A stretch of DNA of 16,339 nucleotides from the NCBI GenBank assembly GCA_949297565.1, contig CASFUI010000264.1, positions 1-16,339 of the forward strand. Direction: 5' to 3'. Made by a program: the position numbers and the translations under genes. Under the pieces are notes generated by a model. The model had not been told where the DNA came from. It saw nothing but the letters and a program-made list of their open reading frames with translations, and did not search any database. Each line of letters opens with the position of its first letter. Position 1 is the first letter of the stretch. Below, piece after piece: positions 1 to 7,953 of the stretch. The DNA is from an uncultured Eubacteriales bacterium (GTDB taxonomy: Bacteria; Bacillota; Clostridia; Lachnospirales; Lachnospiraceae).

Positions 1-1026
1 AATCAGTGGTGTTCGGTTGTGCGTTGGGAGAAGGAGACAAGACCGTTTCTGCGCTCAAGAGAGTTTTTGTGGCAGGAGGGTCATACTGCTCACGCAACAC
101 AGGAGGAAGCAGAGGAGAGGACTCAGCAGATGCTCAATTTATATGCTGATTTCTGCGAGGAAGTACTGGCTATTCCTGTAATCAGGGGAAGAAAGACAGA
201 TAAAGAGAAGTTTGCGGGAGCGGAAGCTACCTATACAATAGAAGCGCTTATGCACGATGGCAAGGCTCTGCAGTCTGGTACAAGCCACAATTTTGGCGAC
301 GGGTTTGCTAAGGCTTTCGGAATACAGTATACAGATAAGGATAATAAACTCAAATATGTACATCAGACTTCGTGGGGAATGACAACACGTCTTATCGGAG
401 CAATAATCATGGTACACGGAGATGACAGCGGTCTTGTGCTCCCGCCGAGAATTGCTCCTGTACAGGTTGATGTTATTCCTGTTATGCAGCACAAGGAGGG
501 CGTTCTTGAAAAGGCGCAAGAGACAGCTCAGGTATTAAAGGAAGCAGGGCTTCGCGTAAAGGTTGACGACAGTGACAAGAATCCGGGCTGGAAGTTTTCT
601 GAGCAGGAGATGCGCGGTATTCCGGTGAGAGTAGAGATGGGACCGAGAGATATCGCGGCAGGACAGGCTGTGATTGTCAGGAGAGATACAAGGGAAAAGG
701 TGACAGTTCCAATCGGTGAGCTTTCTGTCAAAATTCGCGAAATTCTTGACGCCATGCAGTGTGAGATGCTTGAGCGCGCAAGAAAGCACAGAGACGAGCA
801 CACCTATGTAGCGACTGATTACGAGCAGTTTAAGGAGACGGTCGCAACAAAGCCGGGCTTTGTAAAGGCAATGTGGTGCGGCGACCAGGCATGCGAGGAT
901 AAGATTAAGGAAGATACATCGGCTACTTCAAGGTGTATGCCGTTTAATCAGGAGCAGCTCTCAGATGTGTGCGTTTGCTGCGGAAAACCTGCCAAAAAAA
1001 TGGTTTACTGGGGTAAGGCATATTAA
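1..1026 (+). CDS. proS: Prolyl-tRNA synthetase, archaeal/eukaryotic type (3' part; start lies left of the window)
   Basis: This enzyme charges tRNA-Pro with proline in the cytoplasm. The frame is open from base 1, giving 341 visible residues; the family is usually about 480, so roughly 140 N-terminal residues are missing at the window edge. A GTG at 19 is internal, not the start, because family-typical sequence (NQWCSVVRWE) runs upstream of it. Class II motif 2 is seen as RPFLRSREFLWQEGHTAHAT (about residues 14-33), then QSGTSHNFG (about 91-99) and motif 3 around GMTTRLIGA (about 126-134). An anticodon-binding HGTP-type domain follows. The C-terminus is the zinc-type tail of the archaeal-like form, with Cys residues in WCG, AC, RC and CVCCG, ending in the family-typical WGKAY. 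It lacks the editing insertion of the long bacterial type in the visible part. A terminator directly downstream suggests it ends its transcript. The identification is certain. Confidence 0.96.
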   Translation, partial: NQWCSVVRWEKETRPFLRSREFLWQEGHTAHATQEEAEERTQQMLNLYADFCEEVLAIPVIRGRKTDKEKFAGAEATYTIEALMHDGKALQSGTSHNFGDGFAKAFGIQYTDKDNKLKYVHQTSWGMTTRLIGAIIMVHGDDSGLVLPPRIAPVQVDVIPVMQHKEGVLEKAQETAQVLKEAGLRVKVDDSDKNPGWKFSEQEMRGIPVRVEMGPRDIAAGQAVIVRRDTREKVTVPIGELSVKIREILDAMQCEMLERARKHRDEHTYVATDYEQFKETVATKPGFVKAMWCGDQACEDKIKEDTSATSRCMPFNQEQLSDVCVCCGKPAKKMVYWGKAY

Positions 1027-1044
1027 TATAAAGAAAATATATAA

Positions 1045-1061
1045 AAATTCCGTCGGAATTT
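1045..1061. repeat. Perfect 8-bp inverted repeat after proS
   Basis: AAATTCCG, one central T, then CGGAATTT forms a perfect dyad 19 bases past the proS stop. As RNA it could fold as a 7-bp stem with a 3-base loop. No T-run follows, so it is not a canonical intrinsic terminator by itself. It may be a secondary hairpin protecting the 3' end of the transcript, or a protein-binding dyad. Its function is unknown. Confidence 0.5.
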
Positions 1062-1072
1062 CATGATTAATA

Positions 1073-1106
1073 AAAAGCGGACTCATTAAAAAGTCCGCTT
1101 TTATTT
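1073..1106 (+). terminator. Intrinsic terminator of proS
   Basis: AAAAGCGGACT (1073-1083) pairs perfectly with AGTCCGCTTTT (1092-1102) across an 8-base loop, followed by ATTT. The GC-rich stem core and T-rich 3' side are typical of a Rho-independent terminator. The flanking A and T runs make the structure symmetrical, so it could also work on the opposite strand. It separates proS from cca. Confidence 0.85.
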
Positions 1107-1148
1107 ACGCAAAAGGCACAGAACGGGTCTGAAAGGAGATTAACGCTT

Positions 1149-2399
1149 ATGGAAAAATATGTGATTGAGATGCCGCAGGAAGTTAAAGATATTATAAGAC
1201 AAATAGAGCAGAGCGGTTTTGAGGCATATGCCGTAGGCGGCTGTGTCCGCGACTGTATTTTGGGTCGAGTGCCTCAGGATTGGGATATAACGACATCGGC
1301 GCTTCCGGAGCAGATAAAAGCTGTTTTCAGGAGAACTATTGACACGGGAATACAGCACGGCACTGTTACCGTGATGATTGGAAAGAACGGATATGAGATT
1401 ACAACCTATCGTATTGACGGGGAGTATAAGGATTGCAGACACCCGGAACAGGTGGAATTTTCCGCAAGCTTAAAAGATGATTTAAAACGGCGGGATTTTA
1501 CGATAAACGCGATGGCTTATAATGAAAGAGACGGCCTTGTTGATGAGTTTGAGGGTATGGAGGATTTAGAAAAAAAGGTTATACGCTGTGTCGGGGATGC
1601 GAGAGAGAGATTTACAGAGGATGCGCTCAGAATGATGCGCGCGGTGCGTTTTTCGGCACAGCTGGGATTTGACATAGAAAAAAATACATACAGCGCAATC
1701 TCTGAACTTGCGCCGTCTATAAGCCATGTGAGCATGGAGCGCGTCCAGGTGGAGCTTGTTAAAACTCTGCTCTCTGAGCACCCTGAATATGTTGTGCGCT
1801 ATCAGGAGACAGGGCTTTTTTCGCATGTTCTGCCGGAGGTGGGAAAGCTTTTGGGAAGCAAATACGCAAAAAGCGCTGTGGCAATGCTCAAAAATGCCGG
1901 AAAAACGCCTGTGCAAAGATATGCGGCGCTTCTCAACACACTGGAGCCTGAGGCGGCGCGTGCGGTACTCAAGTCTCTGAAGCTTGACAATTACACTATA
2001 GAGCACGCTGCCAAGCTCGTTGCCAATTCCAAAGTTGTGATAGAGGAAAATGAGCCTGCCGTGAGGGAGGCAATTCACAGATATGGCAGGGAGCTTCTGC
2101 TTATGATGTTTGAACATGAGGAGACAATTATAGCGGCAAAAGAGGAGATTACGGGGATTAAGCTTTACGGACGGAGAAAACACCTTGCTGTTCTTCGGGC
2201 AATGTATGAAGAGATAACAAGGAGAGGAGACTGCATTTCCGTAAAGGATTTGGATATAACGGGAAATGACTTGATGGAGTATGGGCTTAAGGGGCCGCAG
2301 ATAGGCAGGACGCTCGATAAGCTTCTCCATATAGTAATTGAGAATCCGAGACTGAATGATAAGGCGACACTCATTGCATTAATTGAACATCTTGATTAA
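1149..2399 (+). CDS. cca: CCA-adding enzyme (tRNA nucleotidyltransferase, class II)
   Basis: This enzyme adds or repairs the 3' CCA end of tRNAs from CTP and ATP. Head-domain motifs are in order: GGCVRD near residue 30, DWDI with metal-ligand aspartates at 44 and 46, RRDFTINAM at 114-122, and the base-selecting EDxxR-type motif EDALR at 157-161. The flexible-loop region between motifs A and B (TTYRIDGEYKDCRHPE) is present. The C-terminal body/tail ends with the family-like GPQIGRTLDKLL and NPRLND. At 416 residues it matches the shorter Gram-positive form; no HD phosphohydrolase domain is evident. The start is fixed by AAAGGAG at 1132-1138, 10 bases before ATG. It lies 43 bases after the proS terminator; no convincing promoter is visible in that gap. 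It could specialise in CC or A addition only, but the motifs read as a full CCA enzyme. Confidence 0.93.
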   Translation: MEKYVIEMPQEVKDIIRQIEQSGFEAYAVGGCVRDCILGRVPQDWDITTSALPEQIKAVFRRTIDTGIQHGTVTVMIGKNGYEITTYRIDGEYKDCRHPEQVEFSASLKDDLKRRDFTINAMAYNERDGLVDEFEGMEDLEKKVIRCVGDARERFTEDALRMMRAVRFSAQLGFDIEKNTYSAISELAPSISHVSMERVQVELVKTLLSEHPEYVVRYQETGLFSHVLPEVGKLLGSKYAKSAVAMLKNAGKTPVQRYAALLNTLEPEAARAVLKSLKLDNYTIEHAAKLVANSKVVIEENEPAVREAIHRYGRELLLMMFEHEETIIAAKEEITGIKLYGRRKHLAVLRAMYEEITRRGDCISVKDLDITGNDLMEYGLKGPQIGRTLDKLLHIVIENPRLNDKATLIALIEHLD

Positions 2400-2455
2400 G
2401 TTGGGGGAATTTTTCAATCTGCCCGCTCATATGATAAGACAGACATATGGAAGTG

Positions 2456-2461
2456 TGGAGG
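2456..2461 (+). promoter_or_regulatory. Ribosome binding site that sets the CotS-like start
   Basis: TGGAGG lies 6 bases before the ATG at 2468. The in-frame ATG at 2447 has no such site upstream, so 2468 is taken as the start, making the protein 334 rather than 341 residues. Confidence 0.7.
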
Positions 2462-2467
2462 CAGGGT

Positions 2468-3472
2468 ATGAATGAAAAATCACTGGACGCATTAAAGCAG
2501 TATGATATAGATGTATATCGTGTGGCAAGAGGAAGAGGAGGGATGATACTTGCCACTGAGCAGGGCGTGAAACTGTTTTTAGAGTGCGTGCATCCTGACC
2601 GTTATTATGAGAGAGAAGATATGATTACGAGAGCCGTATCGGAAAACGGCTTTTTGAATGTGGATACTTTTGTCAGGAATGCGTCAGGTGAACTGATAAC
2701 CACACATGAGGAGGACGGCAGAAAATATATCCTGAAAAACTGGTTTGAGGGGAGCGAGTGCAGCGTAAAGGACATTTCGGATGTGTCGGCAGCCGTAGCG
2801 GCGCTTGCAAAGCTGCACACGGCGCTTGACGAAGCAGCGGTGTATTTCATGGAGAGCGGCAAAAATCCCGCGGTGGAAAGGCTCAAGCTGTCGGAGAGCT
2901 ACGTGCGCCATATGAAGGAGTTAAAGCTTGCGTCAAATTACCTGAAAAATAAGAAAAAGCGCTCGGAATTTGAACTCCTTGCATATAAAAATATTGGCTC
3001 ATTCTACGTCGAGGCGGTAGAGGCTGTTAAAAAACTCACCGACGGACGCTTCGACGAACGGTTTGCAAGGGCTGAGGAAAACGGAGAGCTTATGCACGGC
3101 AGCTACAGCTATCATAATGTGTTATTTTTAAACAGCGGCGTGGCTGTAACGAATTTCGACAAGTGCAGAAACGAATGTCAGATTTGTGATTTATATCAAT
3201 TTATGAGAAAAATATTAGAGAAATATGATTGGGATATTCAGGTGGCATATAAGATGCTTGATGAATATGATAGAGTGAAGGCAATCTCCGAGAAAGATTT
3301 GGAGTTGTTGTCGGTGCTTTTTTCTTTTCCGGAGAAATTCTGGAAGCTTATAAATTATTATTACAATATGAACAAGGCATGGATACCGCCTAAGAGCATG
3401 GAGAAGCTTCAGCTTGTGATAGCGCAGAACAGCCGGAGACTTGATTTTCTTGCAACAATATGCTCGTTGTGA
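2468..3472 (+). CDS. CotS/YutH-family spore-coat-type protein (aminoglycoside phosphotransferase fold, probably degenerate kinase)
   Basis: The protein has 334 residues, the usual size for CotS-family coat proteins, which share the aminoglycoside/choline kinase fold. The N-lobe spans about residues 1-95 and the C-lobe follows. The catalytic-loop region reads HGSYSYHNVLF at 210-220. Active relatives have HGDxxxxN, so the Asp position holds Ser211-adjacent S212 while the following Asn (217) is kept. The metal-binding IDF-type motif reads TNFDK at 228-232, with Asn where the first Asp is expected. A structural or scaffold role in the spore coat is therefore more likely than phosphotransfer, but this is inference. 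The C-terminal part, including FPEKFWKLINYYYN and the later Trp and Pro residues, is typical of the family as I know it. It sits 68 bases after cca. The family assignment is firm; the spore role is inferred from the family. Confidence 0.78.
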   Translation: MNEKSLDALKQYDIDVYRVARGRGGMILATEQGVKLFLECVHPDRYYEREDMITRAVSENGFLNVDTFVRNASGELITTHEEDGRKYILKNWFEGSECSVKDISDVSAAVAALAKLHTALDEAAVYFMESGKNPAVERLKLSESYVRHMKELKLASNYLKNKKKRSEFELLAYKNIGSFYVEAVEAVKKLTDGRFDERFARAEENGELMHGSYSYHNVLFLNSGVAVTNFDKCRNECQICDLYQFMRKILEKYDWDIQVAYKMLDEYDRVKAISEKDLELLSVLFSFPEKFWKLINYYYNMNKAWIPPKSMEKLQLVIAQNSRRLDFLATICSL

Positions 3473-3478
3473 TAATAT
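3450..3478 (+). promoter_or_regulatory. Candidate sigma-A-type promoter for the polysaccharide operon
   Basis: TTGCAA (3450-3455) and TAATAT (3473-3478) are separated by 17 bases, each matching 4 of 6 consensus bases. An overlapping GATAAT at 3471-3476 is a better -10 but gives a 15-base spacer. The site overlaps the end of the CotS-like gene and lies about 60 bases before the lipoprotein ATG at 3537. It is the best promoter-like site I see ahead of the surface-glycan genes, but it is weak evidence by eye. Confidence 0.3.
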
Positions 3479-3536
3479 AGCCATGTATAAGGCTCTGCGT
3501 CTGGTTGTCAGGCATGGGTAAATATTTGGAGTACAT

Positions 3537-4877
3537 ATGAAACAGAAAAATATTTTAAATAAAATATATCGTGCTGCTTCGGTTTATATTATGACGGTAT
3601 TTATAAGCACAATACTTATAGGCTGCTCGCAGAGCGGCAAAAAAAGTACAATAATACCGGGCAGTTCAATTCTTCCGGCACCGAGCAAGTCAATAACCGA
3701 AGCTCCGACAACGGTTGATTCGGATGATATTGTTATAGAGGGAGTGCTCTCCTCACTTGATACAGCTTCAAAAAAAATGAGATTTGTGGAAATATCAACG
3801 GGAATAGAGTATGAAGTACCGTATACGGGTGGTACTGATATTCAGACAAAGTACGGAACGGTTATGGCGGCTTCAAACATGGAGCTGGGCGAAATATATG
3901 AGGTTAAATGCAGTGAAAACGGCACTGCCATATCAATTTACGGCGCCAGTGACGCATGGGAGAGAACAGGCATCGAGGGACTTGTGTTTGACGAGAGCAC
4001 AAGGAAGATAACGGTGGGCGCTGCAAATCTTGTGTACGACAGCAATGCGCTGATTTTGTCGGATGGCGAAAAGATTTCGATTGCACAGATAGTAAAGCAG
4101 GACGTGGTGACGCTTCGCGGTATAGACAACAAAGTGTATTCTATCACTGTTGACGCCGGACACGGATACATCAAATTCAGCGGTGTTGACGCGTTTGAGG
4201 GCGGATATGCCAGCATAGGAAGAAGCCAGCTTATCGGCGTTACCGGCGATATGCTGGTTACTGCACGGGAGGGAACCTACACTGTAGAGCTTCAGGCTTC
4301 AGGGCTTACAGGCTCTAAGACAGTGACTGTCGAAAAGGGACAGGAGACATCGGTTGATTTCAGCGAGTATACACTTCCCGCAACTAAACAGGGGACGGTT
4401 AATTTTAAGATTACACCTCAGAATGCGATTATGACTATTGACGGCGATGAGGTTGATTATTCATCGCCTGTTCAGCTTACCTACGGACGACACACGCTTA
4501 CACTCAAGGCTAATCACTATGAGGAATATACAGAGACGTTTGTAGTCAATTCGGCGTACTTTACAAAAGTGATTGACATGACTGCAAAGTCCTCCTCGAC
4601 AAACAGCACTACCGCGTCAGACCTGACCGGCGGATATAAGGTGAACGTGACTGCTCCGGAGGGAGCCGCCTTGTATGTGGACAGCGTCTATGTGGGGATA
4701 GTTCCGTGCTCATTTGAGAAAAAAGCGGGAAATAAGACTATAACTCTTACAAAAAATGGATATAATACCATTAGCTATACTATATCAATCGCAAACAGTT
4801 CAGGGGATTTAAACTATGCTTTCCCTGATATGGTTAAAACAGATGAGTCTGTAACCGAGGAGGAAACAACGAAATGA
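3537..4877 (+). CDS. PEGA-domain lipoprotein
   Basis: A 446-residue predicted membrane-anchored lipoprotein. A basic N-terminus and hydrophobic stretch lead to the lipobox LIGC, with Cys30 as the likely lipidated residue. A Ser/Pro/Thr-rich linker follows (about 31-62). Two related beta-rich units then begin IEGVLSSLDTASKKM (67-81) and IEGLVFDESTRKITV (146-160), which looks like an internal duplication. A PEGA-like segment (about 205-278) is followed by two clearer PEGA units at about 286-350 (TIDGDEVDYSSPVQLTYGRHT) and 366-432 (LYVDSVYVGIVPCSFEKKAGNK). PEGA domains are small beta modules common in surface proteins. GGAG at 3528-3531 lies 5 bases before the ATG. Its stop overlaps the next start as ATGA, so it is translationally coupled to the aminotransferase gene. 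A role at the envelope, perhaps with the glycan, is inferred; the exact function is unknown. Confidence 0.8.
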   Translation: MKQKNILNKIYRAASVYIMTVFISTILIGCSQSGKKSTIIPGSSILPAPSKSITEAPTTVDSDDIVIEGVLSSLDTASKKMRFVEISTGIEYEVPYTGGTDIQTKYGTVMAASNMELGEIYEVKCSENGTAISIYGASDAWERTGIEGLVFDESTRKITVGAANLVYDSNALILSDGEKISIAQIVKQDVVTLRGIDNKVYSITVDAGHGYIKFSGVDAFEGGYASIGRSQLIGVTGDMLVTAREGTYTVELQASGLTGSKTVTVEKGQETSVDFSEYTLPATKQGTVNFKITPQNAIMTIDGDEVDYSSPVQLTYGRHTLTLKANHYEEYTETFVVNSAYFTKVIDMTAKSSSTNSTTASDLTGGYKVNVTAPEGAALYVDSVYVGIVPCSFEKKAGNKTITLTKNGYNTISYTISIANSSGDLNYAFPDMVKTDESVTEEETTK

Positions 4878-6085
4878 CAGATAAGATGAGTGTACCTTTT
4901 TCACCGCCTGATATAACGGAGGCTGAAATCGAGGCAGTTGCAGGAGTCCTGCGTTCAGGCTGGATAACTACGGGACCGAGGACAAAGGAGCTTGAGAAAA
5001 AAATGGCAGAGTTTACACATGCTTCGGGAGGTGTGTGCTTAAATTCGGCGACTGCCTGTATGGAGATGGCTCTGCGTCTTTTTGGGATTGGTCCGGGGGA
5101 CGAGGTCATTGTTCCTGCGTATACCTATACAGCAAGCGCAAGTGTTGTCTGCCATGTGGGGGCAAAGCTGCGTCTGGCGGATGTGCGCAAGGGGACATTT
5201 CATCTTGACTATGATGCTCTGGAGAGCATGATAAATGAACATACAAAGGCTATAATTCCTGTTGATATAGGCGGCGTGATGGTCGATTATGACCGCATAC
5301 GTGCGGTCGTTGATGCAAAAAAAAGCTTGTTTAAACCTGCCTGCGCTATGCAGGAGGCGCTCGGGCATATTCTTATTTTAGCCGATTCCGCGCATGGCTA
5401 CGGTGCGTCGAGGGGAGGCAGAATGAGCGGAGAGTGTGCTGATTTTACAAGCTTTTCTTTTCATGCCGTGAAAAATTTTACAACTGCCGAGGGCGGCGGC
5501 CTCGTGTGGCGCGAGCTTCCGGGAGTTGACAGCGGGGAAATATACAGAAAACTTATGCTGCTTACGCTTCACGGACAGTCAAAGGACGCGCTTGCCAAGA
5601 CAAAGCTGGGAGCGTGGGAGTACGATATAGTCGGACCTTATTTTAAGTGCAACATGACTGATATTATGGCGGCTATCGGTCTCGTACAGCAGAGGCGTTA
5701 CAGAGGGCTGCTTGACAGAAGAAGAGAGCTAATTGAGAGATATGAGGAGCGTCTTAAAGCTGATGATATTATGATGCTTAAGCATTTTGACGGCGATATT
5801 ATTTCAAGCGGGCATCTCATGCTTGTCAGAGTCCTGGGATTTGACGAGGATAAGAGAAACAGGCTGATTACAGCTATGGCAGAGGCGGGAATTGCGACGA
5901 ATGTGCACTATAAACCGCTGCCGATGCACACGGCATATAAAAATCTCGGATTTAATATAGAAGATTTTCCTAATTCGTATGAAATGTATAAAAATGAAAT
6001 AACGCTTCCTCTGCATACGCTTCTGACGGACGAGCAGACAGAGTATGTGATTGATAATTTCAACAGGCTTAAGAAAGAGGTATAA
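4874..6085 (+). CDS. DegT/DnrJ/EryC1/StrS-family PLP aminotransferase (nucleotide-sugar aminotransferase, PglE-like role)
   Basis: A 403-residue fold-type I PLP enzyme that typically transfers an amino group from glutamate to a keto-sugar nucleotide. Visible marks are GWITTGP (29-35), PAYTYTASA (81-89), the cofactor aspartate in LADSAHGYG (Asp171), and the Schiff-base lysine in SFHAVKNFTTAEGG (Lys200). HYKPLPMHTAY (345-355) is the usual C-terminal active-site loop. Length is normal. The start ATG overlaps the upstream stop (ATGA) and has GGAGG at 4859-4863 inside the end of the lipoprotein gene. With the 4,6-dehydratase encoded at 7931-9793, the natural substrate would be a UDP-4-keto-6-deoxy-HexNAc, giving a 4-amino sugar. 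Sugar identity cannot be read from sequence alone; perosamine-type or other amino-sugar synthesis is an alternative. Confidence 0.88.
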   Translation: MTDKMSVPFSPPDITEAEIEAVAGVLRSGWITTGPRTKELEKKMAEFTHASGGVCLNSATACMEMALRLFGIGPGDEVIVPAYTYTASASVVCHVGAKLRLADVRKGTFHLDYDALESMINEHTKAIIPVDIGGVMVDYDRIRAVVDAKKSLFKPACAMQEALGHILILADSAHGYGASRGGRMSGECADFTSFSFHAVKNFTTAEGGGLVWRELPGVDSGEIYRKLMLLTLHGQSKDALAKTKLGAWEYDIVGPYFKCNMTDIMAAIGLVQQRRYRGLLDRRRELIERYEERLKADDIMMLKHFDGDIISSGHLMLVRVLGFDEDKRNRLITAMAEAGIATNVHYKPLPMHTAYKNLGFNIEDFPNSYEMYKNEITLPLHTLLTDEQTEYVIDNFNRLKKEV

Positions 6086-6138
6086 CAGCGCGGGTTTACC
6101 GGATTTATGGGCAGATTACAGCCCGGAAAGGCAGTAAG

Positions 6139-6828
6139 ATGGAGTTAAGACAGTGGAAAGACCTCCCGGACAAAATGAGAACAAGAGAGGTGCGCAAATA
6201 CTATAATATTCTTGTAAGGAGAAGCCGCTGGTTTAAGATAAAGCGGCTGTTTGATGTTATAGTTTCCGGTATTATGCTGGTATTTCTTGCTGTTCCGATG
6301 CTGGTTATTGCCGTGATGATTAAGCTGGATTCAAAGGGGCCTGTTTTTTTCAGGCAGGAGCGGGTAACACAGTACGGAAAAATATTCAGAATATATAAGT
6401 TCAGAACTATGGTTGAAAATGCCTCAAAGCTGGGAAGCCAGGTGACAGTTGACAAAGATGTGCGAATAACAAGGGTGGGAAGATTTTTGAGGAAGTTCCG
6501 CCTTGACGAGTTCCCGCAGCTTTTTAATATTCTTGCGGGCGATATGACGCTTGTTGGGACAAGACCTGAGGTTATAAAATACGTGAAGCACTATACGCCT
6601 GAAATGTATGCTACTCTGCTGCTTCCGGCAGGGCTTACTTCAAGGACAAGCATTGCGTATAAGGATGAGGACAAGCTTTTAAAGGACGCCGCAAATGCGG
6701 ATGAGACATACTTAAAAGAGGTACTTCCAGTGAAGATGAAATATAACCTTGAAAGTTTGAGAAAGTTCGGATTTGCTGATGACTGCAGCGTTCTTTGGAA
6801 TACATTTTACTCAGTGATTAAAAAATAG
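6139..6828 (+). CDS. Undecaprenyl-phosphate sugar-1-phosphate transferase (monotopic phosphoglycosyl transferase, PglC/WcaJ C-terminal type)
   Basis: This is the likely initiating enzyme of the glycan. It moves a sugar-1-phosphate from a UDP-sugar onto undecaprenyl phosphate at the inner face of the membrane. The 229-residue protein has a basic N-terminus and one re-entrant hydrophobic segment (about 37-62, KRLFDVIVSG onwards, with Pro53). It carries the family-defining block RLDEFPQLFNILAGDMTLVG; the catalytic Asp-Glu pair is D123-E124, followed by GTRPE (140-144). YKFRTM (86-91) is also typical. The protein is the short PglC-like form, lacking the extra N-terminal membrane domain of WcaJ/WbaP. 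GGAAAGG (6125-6131) precedes the ATG by 7 bases. It lies 53 bases after the aminotransferase gene. Its neighbours suggest a 4-amino-dideoxy-HexNAc or its derivative as the first sugar, but this is inferred. Confidence 0.92.
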   Translation: MELRQWKDLPDKMRTREVRKYYNILVRRSRWFKIKRLFDVIVSGIMLVFLAVPMLVIAVMIKLDSKGPVFFRQERVTQYGKIFRIYKFRTMVENASKLGSQVTVDKDVRITRVGRFLRKFRLDEFPQLFNILAGDMTLVGTRPEVIKYVKHYTPEMYATLLLPAGLTSRTSIAYKDEDKLLKDAANADETYLKEVLPVKMKYNLESLRKFGFADDCSVLWNTFYSVIKK

Positions 6829-6846
6829 TTTGTTTACGGAGGCTAT

Positions 6847-7953
6847 ATGTTTATCTCAATCTGCGTGATTGCTTATAATGAGGAAGAAACAATTAACGGC
6901 ATTCTTGGGGATATTGCCGCTCAGGATTACCCGCATAAAGATATGGAGGTTATTCTGGTTGACGGCGCCTCGACGGACAGGACTATAGAGCTTATGGAAC
7001 AGTTTGCGGCGGAGTACGGCGGGGAGTTCAGGCGTGTTGCCGTGCTTGACAATCCTAAGAGAACGCTTCCGTCGGGCTGGAATGTGGCTCTCAGGGCTTA
7101 TGAGGGTGAGGCTGTACTGAAGGTCGATGCTCATGCCAAGATACCTGAAGATTTTGTGAGCAAGAATGTAGCCGAGCTTGAGAAGGGAGAGTACATTGTG
7201 GGCGGGAGGCGTCCGAATATCATAGTCAATGACACTCCTTTTAATCAGACCCTGCTTCTTGCGGAGAGCTCGATGTTCGGCTCAAGTATCGCGCCTTACC
7301 GGAATAACCCCGGAAAGAAATATGTCAATTCGCTTTTTCATGCTGCATACAGGCGTGAGGTGTTCGATAAGGTCGGCTTTTTCAATGAGGATTTGGCACG
7401 CACCGAGGATAACGAGATACATTACCGAATGAGAAAGGCGGGGTTTAAGCTGGCGTTCTGCCCTGAAATCATTTCGTGGCAGTACACAAGGGGAAGCCTT
7501 ATAAAAATGCTTAAGCAAAAGTATGCCAACGGCTTCTGGATTGGGCTGACAACGGGAGTATGTCCGAAATGTCTCTCAATTTATCACTTTGTGCCGTTTG
7601 TGTTTGTCGCTGCTGTTATTTTGTCTGCTGCGGGACTTACAGTGTTCGGAGGCCTTAAGAAATGTGCGTCAGCCGCCGGTATGGCGTGTGCTAAGGTGTT
7701 CGGCGCTCTTAAAACACTGGTGTCGTCGCTTACAAAGCTTATGTGGTCGCTTTATGCTGTACTTGCTTTTGTTATGTCTGCTGTATCGGTTATAAAGGCG
7801 GGCAGGAAGCGCAATGTTACATGCGCAGCGCTTCCGTTTCTTTTTTTATTGTTGCATTTGAGTTACGGAATTGGTACATTAGTAGGGTTAATTAAAATGC
7901 CCCGCTGGGTGAAAGGAATTAGAGAAAGAAATGGAAGAGACAAGGAAAGATAA
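6847..7953 (+). CDS. Family 2 glycosyltransferase with C-terminal membrane segments (ExoA-like)
   Basis: A 368-residue GT-A glycosyltransferase. The N-terminal catalytic domain begins ICVIAYNEEETI and has VDGASTD (38-44), a DxD-like DAHAK (94-98), an acidic TEDNE (186-190) as likely catalytic base region, and WQYTRGS (211-217) in the place of the QxxRW-like element. This pattern resembles ExoA-like succinoglycan GT2 enzymes. The C-terminal third has about three hydrophobic segments (near 245-268, 296-316 and 327-348), placing it at the membrane. GGAGG at 6838-6842 lies 4 bases before the ATG. It probably adds a sugar to the lipid-linked intermediate; donor and linkage are not readable. Its last 23 bases overlap the following dehydratase gene in another frame, suggesting coupled translation. 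Confidence 0.87.
   Translation: MFISICVIAYNEEETINGILGDIAAQDYPHKDMEVILVDGASTDRTIELMEQFAAEYGGEFRRVAVLDNPKRTLPSGWNVALRAYEGEAVLKVDAHAKIPEDFVSKNVAELEKGEYIVGGRRPNIIVNDTPFNQTLLLAESSMFGSSIAPYRNNPGKKYVNSLFHAAYRREVFDKVGFFNEDLARTEDNEIHYRMRKAGFKLAFCPEIISWQYTRGSLIKMLKQKYANGFWIGLTTGVCPKCLSIYHFVPFVFVAAVILSAAGLTVFGGLKKCASAAGMACAKVFGALKTLVSSLTKLMWSLYAVLAFVMSAVSVIKAGRKRNVTCAALPFLFLLLHLSYGIGTLVGLIKMPRWVKGIRERNGRDKER

Noticed and set aside
1103..1148. Gap upstream of cca, examined for a promoter
   Set aside because: No -35/-10 pair with acceptable spacing could be found; only the ribosome site is clear.
1566..2330. Long minus-strand open frame of 254 codons within cca
   Set aside because: It lies wholly opposite the strongly conserved cca, and its translation is rich in Arg, Cys, His and Leu with no domain, as expected for a shadow frame.
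6110..6125. Short hairpin GGGC-AGATTACA-GCCC between the aminotransferase and phosphoglycosyl transferase genes
   Set aside because: The stem is only four pairs with no T-run, so it is not a terminator; the genes read as one operon across it.
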